A stretch of 64,000 nt of DNA from Hibiscus mutabilis (GCA_019671005.1 CM033752.1:16182001-16246000); one strand, 5' to 3'; shown: positions 47,272-58,868, counted from the stretch's first letter. A program made the numbers and translations. The notes: a model not told the origin generated them from the sequence alone.

Positions 47272-47961
47272 TGACTTGATGAGATCTAAACCTTGTTACA
47301 AGCACCCTAATTCGAACTATGTGTACTTTATGAAGTGCTAAGACATGTTTATATTTATAAGATATCTTGGAGTTATACTCATGTCCGATTCATATAAGAA
47401 ATGTTGTCTGATATTCTGAAAAGGAATTATGCTCATTCTATTTCTGCTATAATAAGAATGTAACATGATCACATGATTGTGGAGCTAAGCTCAATCTTGA
47501 TTATAATAAGATAAGGACTTGTAAGTAAAGCCTTGGTTTCGAGTCAGTCTTAGGTATAGTTGGCATGCCATAGAGTCCATAGAGCTCATGTTTAGGGTGG
47601 ACTATGGTCCTGGACTACGGTCCTTATTTGGCGACAGTAGGAGGGAAGTGTTGTGGTCACTTGGCGATAGTATGAGGGATTGACCGGTACTATGAGTACG
47701 TTTATGTTGGCGACAGTTGGTTGGGGATTCAAGTACCTAGGCTGTAACTTGATTCTCAAGGCTACGATAAAGACAAAATAATGAAATTTGTGAGTTAAAC
47801 AAATAAATTATGCTTAATAATATATGTAATAAGTATTTATAATTGTGTGATGTTAAGCTTAACAACTATGTATAAGTAACTATGTTATGAGATAATAAAC
47901 TTGAAAAATATGTGAGAAGTATACATATTCTTAAGATATTATGTTTAAAGCCTCAGGTAAA

Positions 47962-48235
47962 ATGTGGACGGTTTTGATAGTAAATGAACCTAATTGGACT
48001 GCTTTGCAATGTGTATTTGTGTATACAAAAATGTGGACTGTTTTGATAGTAAATGAACCTAATTGGACTGTTTTGAAATGTGTAATTGTGTATATATATG
48101 TGGACCGTTTTGATAAGAAATGAATCTTATTGGGCTGTTTTGTAATGTTTAATTGTGTGTACGCATTTGTGGACTGTTTCGATAAGGAATGAACATAATT
48201 GGACTATTTCGAATAAATACAAGTATGATGTGGGT
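47962..48235. repeat. 68-bp minisatellite in LTR H
   Basis: Four head-to-tail units beginning ATGTGGACNGTTTTGATA at 47962, 48031, 48099 and 48167, period 68-69 bp; the first two are almost identical. Single, more diverged copies of the GGACTGTTTTGA core recur through 46090-46330. Confidence 0.9.
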
Positions 48236-50001
48236 TGTTTATAAATGTCTAATTGAATAAACATAACTGGTAGACTGTTTAGTTAAACTCAAGTACGTTG
48301 TGAGTTATTTTGAATATGAGTATGCATGTACATGAATTGAGATGGTTTTACATAAAAACAAGTAGGTATTGAAGGTGCTTTAAAACATGTTTAACAATTT
48401 ATATGAAAATAAGCATATCTATGATAAATTATATTGAACAGCTTGTGTGATAAGCATCACCTATCTTTGATATACTACCTTTGGGTAACTTGTGTGATAA
48501 GAAACCATACCTGATATACTATAGGTGTTGTTTTGAAAGTTAAGTAATCTAGGAGTTGACAAGTTTACTTAATGTCTTATGTGTTGAGAAATCCATGACA
48601 TGGTAAAATATGATTGATGTTTTGAACTAGTAATTCATGTGTTAATAGGCTAAGATTAAAGGAAACCAAGGAAGTTTATAAGATAAGTGATTGAATTATG
48701 AAACGTCTTTCTAATGTTAATCGATTATTAATGGGGTACATCTACTCAATTGTTATAAAGCTCACGTATTTTCTAATACCATGTGTTGAAATAAGTGATT
48801 AAGTGCGTGATTTGTTTTTAATTGGCTAACCTCTTTTCCAAGCATAGTTGGTTGTAATGTTTTTATTAGAACTTGATGAAAGTATAGACTTTTGGTCTTA
48901 TATTACAACACTCTTTAAGCTATCTCACTAAGCTTATGCTTACTTTATCCTTTCAATGCATTTCAGGACAATCTTGTTTATGAGTATTTTTGGACCTTGG
49001 ATGAGATCACAAGTGTCGAGGTGTATATTCGTATTCTGCTTAAGAACTCCTAGATGGTGGCACATAGTCGTTATGAATGCATAGTGCATTATAATTTCTT
49101 GTTTGATTTATATGTTAAAAGCTTTATAATTAATTACATTATAATGGGCCCTTAATTATTCCTTAGTTGTTTATTACATGAGTCATAATTGCTAGTATGA
49201 TTATATGGTTGTCTAAATATCTTTATGTGCCTTAAGTCGTTAGTTCTCCTTGATATCATATGCGTACATGGCTAATATATATATTATTATGTGTTAAATC
49301 CTAAAGAAATAATAACTTAATTCGTAAGTTTAGATTCAAGGATAAATTAAACAATTGGTTTGTATGAAAATGATCACCCAAGGTTTTGCTATGTGATAGT
49401 TAACTGTAACTGGAATTGATTGGTTTAAGATGTGAAGTAACTTTGATTTTAGCATTTGAGTGCATCTATCACCTTATTATAAATGGCCTATATGTTTACG
49501 ACTGCTTGTTGGATAAGATATGTCAGACTTGTTGTTCTAATGCTTGTTACCATAGATATTTGTTTGATTGTGATAAGTGATGCTTAGTTAGTAATCTTGG
49601 ATATTAAGTTTGAATGATTGAGATGTCTTATAAATGGATTAAAAGTATGCAAGTTTGTAGTTGAACCAAGATTAATTAAGTGCTTGAACGAAAAGTAAGT
49701 TGTTCAAATAGTAATGATGTAATAAACCTTCTTATTCGAAATATCTAAATTGTTAAGGCTTGCTATGAAATAGTGATTGATGTACTTTGCTTAGTGTATG
49801 TATTCTTGGTTGTATATGATTTGAACTTGAGAATATATCTATTCAATATATATAATTTAAAAAAAAGATTTAAATTACTCTGTTTTTTTAAGGCATGATC
49901 AGTAATATGTACCCTTTTTGAATAAGAACCCTTGTATGTTTGTTTGGTAACACGTCCTAAGTCGGTTCCTTTCTAGATCGGGTAGGAGGTGTTACACCAT
50001 A

Positions 50002-50280
50002 AGTCTTGTATGAAAGAATTGTCCCTTAATGATTCAAGGGATTCCATTTTTGGCTAATCTATTGACACTTCCAATTCATGAGTTTGATGTTATAATGGGT
50101 TTGGATTGGCTCAATGAACATAAAGCTTGGGTAGATTGTAGTAAGAAAAAAGCTGCATCTCTGAGGCCTTGGCAAATAGAGCATCACCCCTATGAATTTG
50201 AAGAATCCTTTATTGTATGCTTTGACGTTGGAAGCTAAGACTGAGCCTCAACTGCAAGACATTGACACCGTGTGTTAATT
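50002..50280 (+). pseudogene. pol: Element F protease, C-terminal part
   Basis: After a TGA in place of an Arg codon the frame gives CPLMIQ-like residues, then GIPFLANLLTLPIHEFDVI and MGLDWLNEHKAWVDC, the conserved end of gypsy protease. About 70 residues of the usual linker to RT are missing after KKKA, and the frame shifts near 50238. Confidence 0.85.
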
Positions 50281-51524
50281 CCCTGATGTTTTTCCTAATG
50301 AACTTCTAGGCTTACCTCTAACCCACAAAGTAGAATTTAGCATCAAAGTAAAACCTGGAACAGACCTAGTTTTCATTGTATCCTACCGTATGGTAGCCGT
50401 TTAGCTTAAGGAGTTGAAAGCTTAGATTCAAAAATGGCTTGAAAAAGGCTTCATTCGACTGAGTTTTTCGCCTTGGGGAGCTCTAGTCCTTTTCGTAAAG
50501 AAGAAAAAAAGGTTCCATGAGGCTATGCATCGATTACAGATAGTTGAACAAAGTGACCATCAAGAATAAGTATCCATTGCCAAGGATTAACGACCTATTC
50601 GATTAGCTTAAAGATGCTTCTATTTTTTCCAAGATTGATATAAGGTTCGGGTTTTATTAAATGAGAGTCAAAGAATGTGATGTACCCAAAACTACTTTCC
50701 GTACAAGATACGTGCACTATGAATTCTTGGTAATGCCCTTTGGGCTAACCAATGCACTGGTAGCCTTTATGGATTTAATGAATCAGGTTTTCATACCCTA
50801 TTTAGACAAATTCATGATGGTATTTATTGATGACATCTTGATCTATTCTAAGAATGCTGCCAAACATCAAAACCACCTCTGCTTTATGCTTCAGACCCTT
50901 TGAGAGAAGCAATTGTTTGCTAAATTATCTAAGTGCGAGTTTTGGCTCACCGAAGTTGTCTTCCTTGGGCACATTGTATCGGCTTTGAGCATCCAAGTAG
51001 ACCCAAAGAAAATCTAGACCATCCTTGATTGGCATCCATTGAAGAACATTGGTAAAGTAAGAAGTTTCCTTGGTCTTGTTGGTTATTATAGAAGATTCGT
51101 CAAGGGATTTTCTATGATAGCGGCCCCATTTTCTAAGTTATTATGTTTGTTTGGACCGAGGAACAGTAAAGAAGTTTTGATCAGTTGAAATAAGTTTTGA
51201 CCCATACACCAGTTCTAACCCAACCCGAGTCCGTAAAGGACTATACAATTATAGTGATGCATCACACCTCAGGTTAGGATGTGTATTACTGCAAGAAGGC
51301 AAAGTCATTGCCTATGCTTCGAGACAACTAAAGCCACATGAGATGAATTAGCCCACTCATGACTTGGAGCTGGCTGTTGTTGTCTTTGCATTGAAAATTT
51401 TGGGGCATTATCTCAATGAAAAGAAATGCTCTCTCTTCACCAATCATAAAAACCTCAAATATCCATTGTCATAAAAAGAATTAAATCTTCGAAAACGATG
51501 ATTGATAAAACTCCTTAAAGACTA
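50281..51524 (+). pseudogene. pol: Element F reverse transcriptase and partial RNase H
   Basis: RT in several frames: FPDVFPNELLGLPLTHKVEF, KGFIRLSFSPWGALVLFVKK, an out-of-frame IDYR region, then an open stretch 50661-50901 with YEFLVMPFGLTNALVAF and catalytic VFIDDILIYSKN. KLSKCEFWLTEVVFLGH and FLGLVGYYRRFVKGFS follow. RNase H shows YSDASHLRLGCVLLQEGK, HDLELAVVVFALKI and LFTNHKNLKY (Asp of TDH changed to Asn). It stops abruptly after LLKDYDW at 51524, where sequence switches to the F LTR minisatellite; the rest of RNase H and the whole integrase are deleted. Confidence 0.9.
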
Positions 51525-52998
51525 TGATTGGTATTGCCATAGTATTGATATTGCCATATAATTGGTATTGCCATAGCATTGATATTGTCATAGTATTGAT
51601 ATTGCCATACCACTGATATTTTCATAGCATTGATATTGTCATAGCATTTATATTGCCAGAGCATTGATATTTCCATAGCATTGACATTGTCATAGCATGA
51701 TTTGAATTTCATACCATCGTTATTGCCACTGTGTATGACTACCTAACTAGGCAAAGGATGCCTAATGCATTTCATCTCATGCATTTTAGGTTAAGGAAGA
51801 TCTTTGGAAGAGATCGGGAGTTAAAGGTTTTTGGCAAGTCACAACGGTACCTAGAGTAATGTTTATCGTCCCTACAAGCTCCAAGTATGGTGGCATGATA
51901 GTTTGTTAAGTCACTTTTGGCCATTTTGTTGTACATATACGTTGTGTGGAGTTCTGTAAGCTTAAGTGCCTAAGGTAACACTTTTAAGATTGGCTAAAAG
52001 TGGTAAAATTGCATACTATGCCTAAAAAGGTAAAATCCTAGTAAATGGATTCATATAGCTATGAAATTTGGCATGATAGTAGGATATGGTTAATTAAACT
52101 TGCCTGTAAAATTTCATAGGATTTGGAATCTATATGATAGGTCAAAATGGATAAAAACCAGACCAAATCTGTCATTACAAACCCTACCGTACTGATACGG
52201 GTGATGTTGTATCGGTACGAATATGCATTTTTGGACCAGGTCAACGCTGGTTAACAAGGCATATCGATACTGCCTTGGGCGTATCGATACAAATTTTTGA
52301 CACTGGAAACTTACTGTAATTAGGTATCGATACGGTCATGTAGGTACCGATACCCTATTTAATCCAATTTGAAAATTAAGGCATGCTTATCGGTACATCT
52401 CAGCCTGTACCGATACCAATACTGAGTTCCAAAGAAATAATATTCATAATAATAAAGGCGTATTGATACTGGTCCAAGTGTATCTGTACGCATATTGGTC
52501 ACTGGAATTTATAATGTTTGAATCATGCTTGGCGTATCGGTATGGCCTCTTGAGTACCGGTACCGATACAGGTAATTCTGTTAAAAACCATTGGAGTAAT
52601 TTTGAGAAATTATAGAATGGTCATTGTTTAATAAATGGGTTAATCAAAGAGGTAAATGATCTCAGATCAGTATGAAAATTTATATGTACACTGGTTATAG
52701 ACTGAATTTCACATTGGTAAGCTTAATTTTTTAAAATAGCCTTTAATTTACTGAAATTACATATTAGTCCCTAAAACTTGTAAAAGTTTAAAATTGTTTC
52801 GAAATTGATAACCATAGCTCCATATTGATTAACCGTCCTCGCGGTACTTTTATACTATTGCATTGTAACACCGATAAACATCGTTATGATTTTGAAATAC
52901 TAAAATTATTGATTAAAAATAATGCACTGATCACCGTATCGAACATCAGTAGCATACTCCAATCCGGTTCCTTACCAGGCCGAGAAGGGGGTGTTACA
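51525..52998 (+). mobile_element. Element F 3' LTR, 5' half deleted
   Basis: Begins within the 17-bp minisatellite and then follows the 5' LTR from 43145 to 44440 closely. It ends GGCCGAGAAGGGGGTGTTACA at 52998, followed by the AGCAA duplication. The first half or more of the LTR is missing together with the end of pol. Confidence 0.9.
51527..51700. repeat. 17-bp minisatellite (F 3' LTR)
   Basis: About ten copies of the ATTGATATTGCCATAGC unit with substitutions; the left edge is also the deletion junction with RNase H. Confidence 0.9.
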
Positions 52999-53930
52999 AG
53001 CAATCTGCCTAAAATTTATCATTTGAGTTTGAGGGACCTATAATTTGAGGTATAGGGCCCATGGGCCTCTAATGTGGTACAATGAATTGTAAAACTAAGA
53101 AACCAAGAATCTAACCTCAAATACGAGTATAATGAGTAATAACTTGGTAAATGTTGGGTGACTTGTTTGATATAGCAACCACTGGGATCATTGGTGGGTC
53201 ATGAGTAGTTACGATCCAAGTAAAGGCACTTGTGTGTTTGAGTCACTTGGATTGGTGGGATCCAGATACCCAAAATATGTTGCAACACTATGGTAAGTGA
53301 ATTGGCGAATGTAGGTTACTGATGCTATGTGACCCAAGCCTCATTCGTGTGTACTCAAGGGGGGATTCTGAGTAAGGGTGTATGTTTTGATGCTGCATGA
53401 CCCGACCTCACCCGAAGTGTATGTTCTGATACTTCATGACCTGACCTCACTCCTATGTTGTTATGGTATAGTGTGGTTGGGTCTTGTGTGACCCTTTGAT
53501 GTTGTGATTCAGATTTGCATGTGTTTAGGCGACTAAGGTAGAATCATGTATCAATTCAGCTATCATATCATCTTACTTGTTGCATGCCTATCTTTATGAT
53601 CTGTTGAGGCATGGTAGAGTAGAAGTGTATTAACTGAGGTTTATGAGCTTGGCATTTGGAATCGTTGTTTCCTTGCGCAGGTTTTTAGGTAGTTGCGTTG
53701 CATTCAAAGGAGCCCCATCGGAGTAGGATTTCAGTTCATCGAATGCTTTTAATTACCTTGTTTTAAAATTGGAGCTCCTATGCAAACGATTTAAATATTT
53801 TGTGTTAACTCTTTTCTAAACGTTGTTGGATCTATGGAAATGTTTATGTTTTGGGCTAAATATAGTTGTGAAATTTTATCTATGATTAGGGCTCGAGGCC
53901 TAAATGTGACATCGGGTCTATGGCATTACA
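52999..53930 (+). mobile_element. Element G 5' LTR, second part
   Basis: Resumes after F with the AGCAA copy and ends GGCATTACA at 53930, directly before a primer site. With 8086-9325 this gives an LTR of about 2.2 kb. It holds a 37-bp direct duplication with CATGACCYGACCTCACYC near 53381-53455. No coding capacity. Confidence 0.82.
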
Positions 53931-53935
53931 TTTAG

Positions 53936-53948
53936 TGGTATTAGAGCC
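53936..53948 (+). other. Primer-binding site of element G (tRNA-Met)
   Basis: TGGTATTAGAGCC, one change from the tRNA-Met site, after a TTTAG spacer following the LTR end. Confidence 0.88.
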
Positions 53949-54102
53949 TAGGTTTAGCCGGTTTTAGGAAACCCCAGGGTAGTAGAGAGTCATGAAAAGG
54001 GGTGTCTAGTGAATACATGCCCATAAGTCGAAGTTGTACATATGTAAGCTGAATATCCGATGGAGTAACCTTGTTTGTTTACCCTGTAGAGTTTGAATCA
54101 TG

Positions 54103-54571
54103 CCTGAGGTATACGTAACCGCAATGAAAGTTGGGGCTCTCAAGAAGAGAGTTATGATGAGGATTATATCCCTGAGACCAATGAGAGATTAGAGGATGAG
54201 GGACGGCATGGGGCCAACTACTTCACCCACCTGTATAGGACCATTAATCGCATTATGAGGGCTATTCCTAGGCCATCTGCTACCCCTCGTAAGGCTCAAT
54301 TGATAGGCTTCACCGTCATGGCGTAAAGAATTTCCTTGGCTCGGGACAAGATAATCTAATCAAGGCAGACCAGTGGTTTAGTGATACTCATTGGATCTTG
54401 CTTCAGATGGGGTTGGAGCCTGAAGTGCATCATTTCCTTGTTGAAGGAGAATGCTCGTGAGTGGTAGAAGACGGTGGAGTTAGGATGGTATCCTAACTGG
54501 CTCACTTGGGATGATTTTCTTGATGAGTTCGAGAAGAAATATGTGGGGGAAGCCCACATGGATAGCTTGAT
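54103..54571 (+). pseudogene. gag: Element G gag, N-terminal part
   Basis: Probable start at ATG 54103 (MPEVYVTAMKVGALKK); several stops and shifts follow. The recognisable capsid start is in the frame of 54474-54571, with ELGWYPNWLTWDDFLDEFEK and KYVGEAHMDSLI, the W...F..FEKKY pattern of Retrotrans_gag. It is interrupted at 54572 by a D solo LTR and resumes at 58874. Confidence 0.82.
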
Positions 54572-57537
54572 TGTAATGTCCCAATTTTTTACTAGTGACC
54601 AAAATGTAAATTTTGAAAGTTTAAAGGTTAAAGTGAAACTTTGGAAAAGTTTAGGGACCAAAGTGTAATTTTCTAAAGTTATGTATTTTAACCCTGTAAA
54701 TGAATAGTTTACCCCCAAGAGTAACATATCCGTGTTACCTGAATTTTTCGTACGAAGTTTATATTAATGGCTATAAAATGATAAAGTTCAGAAATTTGGA
54801 AATCGTAGTTGGATCGAATGAAAATTTGTTAAGCGTGCTCAGACTAGAGTAGCACAAGGATGGGTGACCTAATGGGAAGGTTACATGTTAGTATTTTTGA
54901 CTGATAAAAAGGATTCAACATGAGTCAATAATATTTGTAATGGTTATTGTTATAAAATTTCCAAGAGGGATTGTATCCAATAAAAATTTCTAGTAATTAT
55001 CGGTACATTGGATCGAATTCAAATTTTAAAGACAGTTCCAAAAGTTATGTAAAATTTATAAAATACTTTTTTATGAGTATTTTATTGTAGTTGGTTGGAT
55101 TCCAACTAGACTTAGTTGGATTTTTACAAGAATGGCAAACTAGTAAATAAAGAATAGTTGGAGGGCAAGTTAGTCATTTGGCAGGGACGGCTATTTTGAA
55201 ATATTTGAAGTTACAAGGGCTATGTTTGGAAGAAGAAAATTAAAGATTAAATCTTGGCCCTTGATTGATGATAAAATCAATCTCAACCGTTGGATAAAAG
55301 GGTAATTTTGTAATTTCCCTATTTGAATGAATTTAAAAATATATTTACATAATACAAGTGGCATATTTGTGTCAATTTTAAATTAAAGGCCAAAAGGTGA
55401 AGCCTTCTTCATCTTTTCCATTTTCGAAAATTAAGGGAAAAGGGGGAGAAAATTTTCTAAGCTCGATTGAAGCCTCGAAACTCGATTTTCGGGTAATTTT
55501 TCAAACTGTAAATTTGTTCTACTCTTCAAGCTCTATCTTTTGATGTAATTAGTTCATGGAATACATGCTTGATTGATGAAAATTTTACATGAGAAGGAGA
55601 TTAGGGTTTATGAACAAAATTGGGGCTTTTGAAATTTTATGATTCCATGGTTGAATTTAAGTTGGAATCAAGCTTATATGATGTTAAAATCATGTTATTG
55701 AGTTAGGATTTGAACCCTACATATTTTGGTTTGTATGGAGAAGATTAGGGTTTATGGATTTAAGTCTAACTTGGGGTTTATGATGTTGGATTAATGATCT
55801 AGTAAGCTTGATTTGGTGTTTGGAAGCAAAACCCTAAGTTAAATATGTAGGGACCAATTCAACAAGCTTTAAAGATAAGGGATCGAATCTGAATTTTATG
55901 AAAATTGGAGTGTATTTATGTAATTAATGATGTTGGAGATGTGAAATTGATGTTAGAGTTCTAAACCGATGTTGAATCGAATTAGTGACCATTTTGCAAA
56001 TTTGTCAAAATCAAGTGACTAAATAGGAAATGAATTCTTGGATGGGGATTAAATCTGATTTTTAGTTACAATAATAGAATTAAGGTAGTAATGTTGATTT
56101 GAGGACTAAATTGCAAAGTTAAGAAGTTTGAATCCTTACCTTTGCATTCTAGTGACTATTTTGGAAAAAAAGAAAATTTGAGGGAATTATTTTGAATAAT
56201 TATTTGATGAAGAAGATGATGAATTGGTGGTTTGAATCAAGTGATGGGACTAAATTGACAGGTAGAAAAAATAAGAAGAAGTTAGTATAAATTAGAAGTT
56301 TATTATGGAAAGCTATGTAGAAGATTGGATTTTGATAGTGACTTTGATAATTCACCATAAATTCTAAAAAAAATGTTTAGAAGATGAATTTTATATCGAT
56401 GTAAAGATTTGTTCATCTAGTTTCTCCTCCAACAAACAGAAACTGGTTTCGAGTTTTGAGTTAAAAGATATGAATTTTTAATCGAATGAATGTCAGAAAA
56501 TTTGCAGGGCAGTTTTTGGCCAGGACAACTCTGTGACGGGAGTTTGAAGAATTTTCATACTTTTTGTAGATTTTATTAATTTATTTGGCTTATACCATTA
56601 GAACTGTTATCGAAACTAGTTTCTTCAGTATAAAGTAAATTAAGATCCATTATGTATTTTGCCCGGTATAAGTAAATCTTTGAAGGTAACGCAAGCTGTC
56701 AGAAAATGAAATTTGAAATATTTTGTATTTAAATGTTAGTCAGTAAGCTCGGAAGAATTATGGGAAGTTCAAAATGATCATTAAGGACCACAATGAATTT
56801 TTGGACAGTATAAGGAAAGAAGGAAAATTATGGAAATTTTTATGTTAAATGATTAAATAGCATGATTGAAATATTGTTAGAAGTGAATCTAACAAATGTT
56901 TGTTTATATTCATGTGGTTAAAGAAGTCAAATCCGAATCAAAAGAAGATTCGAGGTACTATAAAGGAAAGGATCAAGTAGAATTTAGTGAGGCATGCTAA
57001 TAAATAGCTCAGGTGAGTGCATTTCTATATACGTATTATATTAAAAAGGGGAAGAATTGTAAAAAGTCAACCCAAATTTAGAAATAACATTACATTACTT
57101 TTAAAATAAATGATCCGATGCATAACTCGGTATGGCAAGCTTGATGGAGTACAAGGTACGAACTATTGTTTGCATAAATGATGACGAATTATGTTTATTA
57201 ATGAAATATATGTTGCTCAAAGATATGCAAATGGTATGAATTATTAAATGGTATATGTGATAGATTGATATGGCATAAAGATTTATTTAAGATAAATCGG
57301 ATTTTAGAATTTGGGTATGAACTGCCTAATATCAACTTATATGATTTATATTGATGCATAATGCAGTAATGACAAGTACATATGAAAGATGGGATATGAA
57401 TTACTCGTTTACATGAATGAATGATGATTGATTGATAATGAAATGAAATGCCCAAGTATTTATTTATGAGAGTCCATGGTATAGTTGGCATGCCATAGAG
57501 TCCTAGCAGTTGCGTCATAGCACTACGGTGCGAGATA

Positions 57538-57655
57538 AACAATGTAGACTCTTCGAAGTCGAGATAATCAATGTAGACTCTTCAAGGTCAAGATAAACAA
57601 TGTAGACTCTTCGAGGTCGAGATAGACAATGTAGACTCTTCGGGCTCGAGTTAGA
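57538..57655. repeat. 31-bp minisatellite AATGTAGACTCTTCGAGGTC
   Basis: Four units, each ACAATGTAGACTCTTCG(A/G)(A/G)GTCGAGATA-like, head to tail in the D LTR, followed by shorter related CTACGGTGT words. Confidence 0.9.
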
Positions 57656-57840
57656 CTCTACGGAGTCGGTTCAAACACTACGGTGTTACATAGCACAAAA
57701 TGTGCGAGTATAAGGAGCAAAGGGCGTCCTTGAGTACGTACTCATCTCAGTCGCTTCGGCGATGCAGACGCTAAGGCGTCGTAGAAACTACGGTGTCGTG
57801 ATGACTCACGTACCTTGGTCTCATATAATATACTTTGGGC

Positions 57841-58025
57841 TATGATAAAGGAAATGATATACAAATGTTTGCATGATGAAAGTATGACTATGATAAAGGA
57901 AATGATATGCAAATGATTGCATAATGAAAGTATGACTATGATAAAGGAAATGATATGCAACCGATTGCATGATGAAAGTATGACCATGTTACAGAATATA
58001 ATATGCAAATGATTAAGTGATGAAA
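57841..58025. repeat. 49-bp minisatellite in D LTR
   Basis: Three to four units of TATGATAAAGGAAATGATAT plus GCAAATGATTGCATGATGAA (about 49-50 bp period). The last unit is diverged. Confidence 0.9.
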
Positions 58026-58868
58026 GCATGACTACTAGAAGATCATGAATCATTGATATCATGATTCTATGACATAATTGATAGATGATAAGAATCATAT
58101 TGAGAACATGTTTATGTTAAAGAAAATATTATGCATGTGAATACCAGATGAACATAGAACAATGATGACATGATTTTTAAGATAGTCATGATACATGATA
58201 CTATTATGTTGTGAAATGCTTGCCATCTTACAGAAATTGTAATGCACTTCTATATAACACACTGCATTGCATCTCTTCATGTTATGATAAATGTGTTAAA
58301 TGCCTCACTAAGTTCGTACTTAGCGTGTGTTTTATTTCACACGTAGGTTCTCTGAAGTAAATTAACAAGGAGGAACTGTTCTTTAGGAAAAATCAAGTTA
58401 CTTCAATAAGATACAGTAAGTACATCTTCATCATAATTTGATATCTAGCGGGCATGTAAACATTTTTAAAGTTGAGCAGTTTAAAGTATAAGTTTATAAC
58501 TTAAATATATGTGCTTTTATGATGAATAAGTTTAGAAGTGTAGTTTGCTAATAGTAGCATTGAACTTTGGTACAATTAAATATAGTTTAACCCTAATCGT
58601 GTAGAAATTTTATGATCCAGAAAATGTCTAGGCAGTACACATAGTTTTTACCCTCAGCTATAATTTTTATTTTAATAACTCAATTATAAGTTTTGTAAAT
58701 CAATTTAGGGTCAAAACTAGCTGCTTCTAGACGACAGTTTAATTTAAAATTGAGAAAAGGGTTAAACTATAAGCTAAAAAAAATTTACAAGTCTGAAAAT
58801 CAGTGTAAACTAGTTAGTAACATCTTAAATGTGTATTCGAATATCAAATAAACATTGAGGGTGTTACA

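Larger units (their letters stand above)
45427..49996 (+). mobile_element. LTR H, probable solo LTR, in the F protease
   Basis: A 4.6-kb noncoding block, TGTAATACCCCAAAG...GGTAGGAGGTGTTACA, flanked by GCATA (45422-45426) and CCATA (49997-50001), one difference. Skipping the block and one duplication keeps the protease frame. It shares with the other families TATAGTTGGCATGCCATAG (47555-47573) and a CTCACTAAGCTTATGCTTAC box (48924-48943), but is otherwise different from A, B, D and G. No primer site, polypurine tract or coding domain is seen inside, hence solo LTR. Confidence 0.85.
54572..58868 (+). mobile_element. Family-D solo LTR in element G gag, with perfect target duplication
   Basis: TGTAATGTCCCAATTTTTTAC...GAGGGTGTTACA, 4.3 kb, flanked by TTGAT on both sides (54567-54571, 58869-58873). 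Removing it with one duplication reads gag through. It matches the D LTRs at 3486-6857 and 28404-31736 but is longer, partly through two minisatellites. It carries ACTAGTGACCAAAATG at 54591-54606, TATAGTTGGCATGCCATAG at 57480-57498 and the CCTCACTAAGTTCGTACTTAG box at 58303-58323. No internal sequence. Confidence 0.93.

Noticed and set aside
57538..58025. Regular repeats with spacing that could suggest a CRISPR array
   Set aside because: The units are head to tail with no unique spacers and lie inside a plant LTR. Minisatellite.
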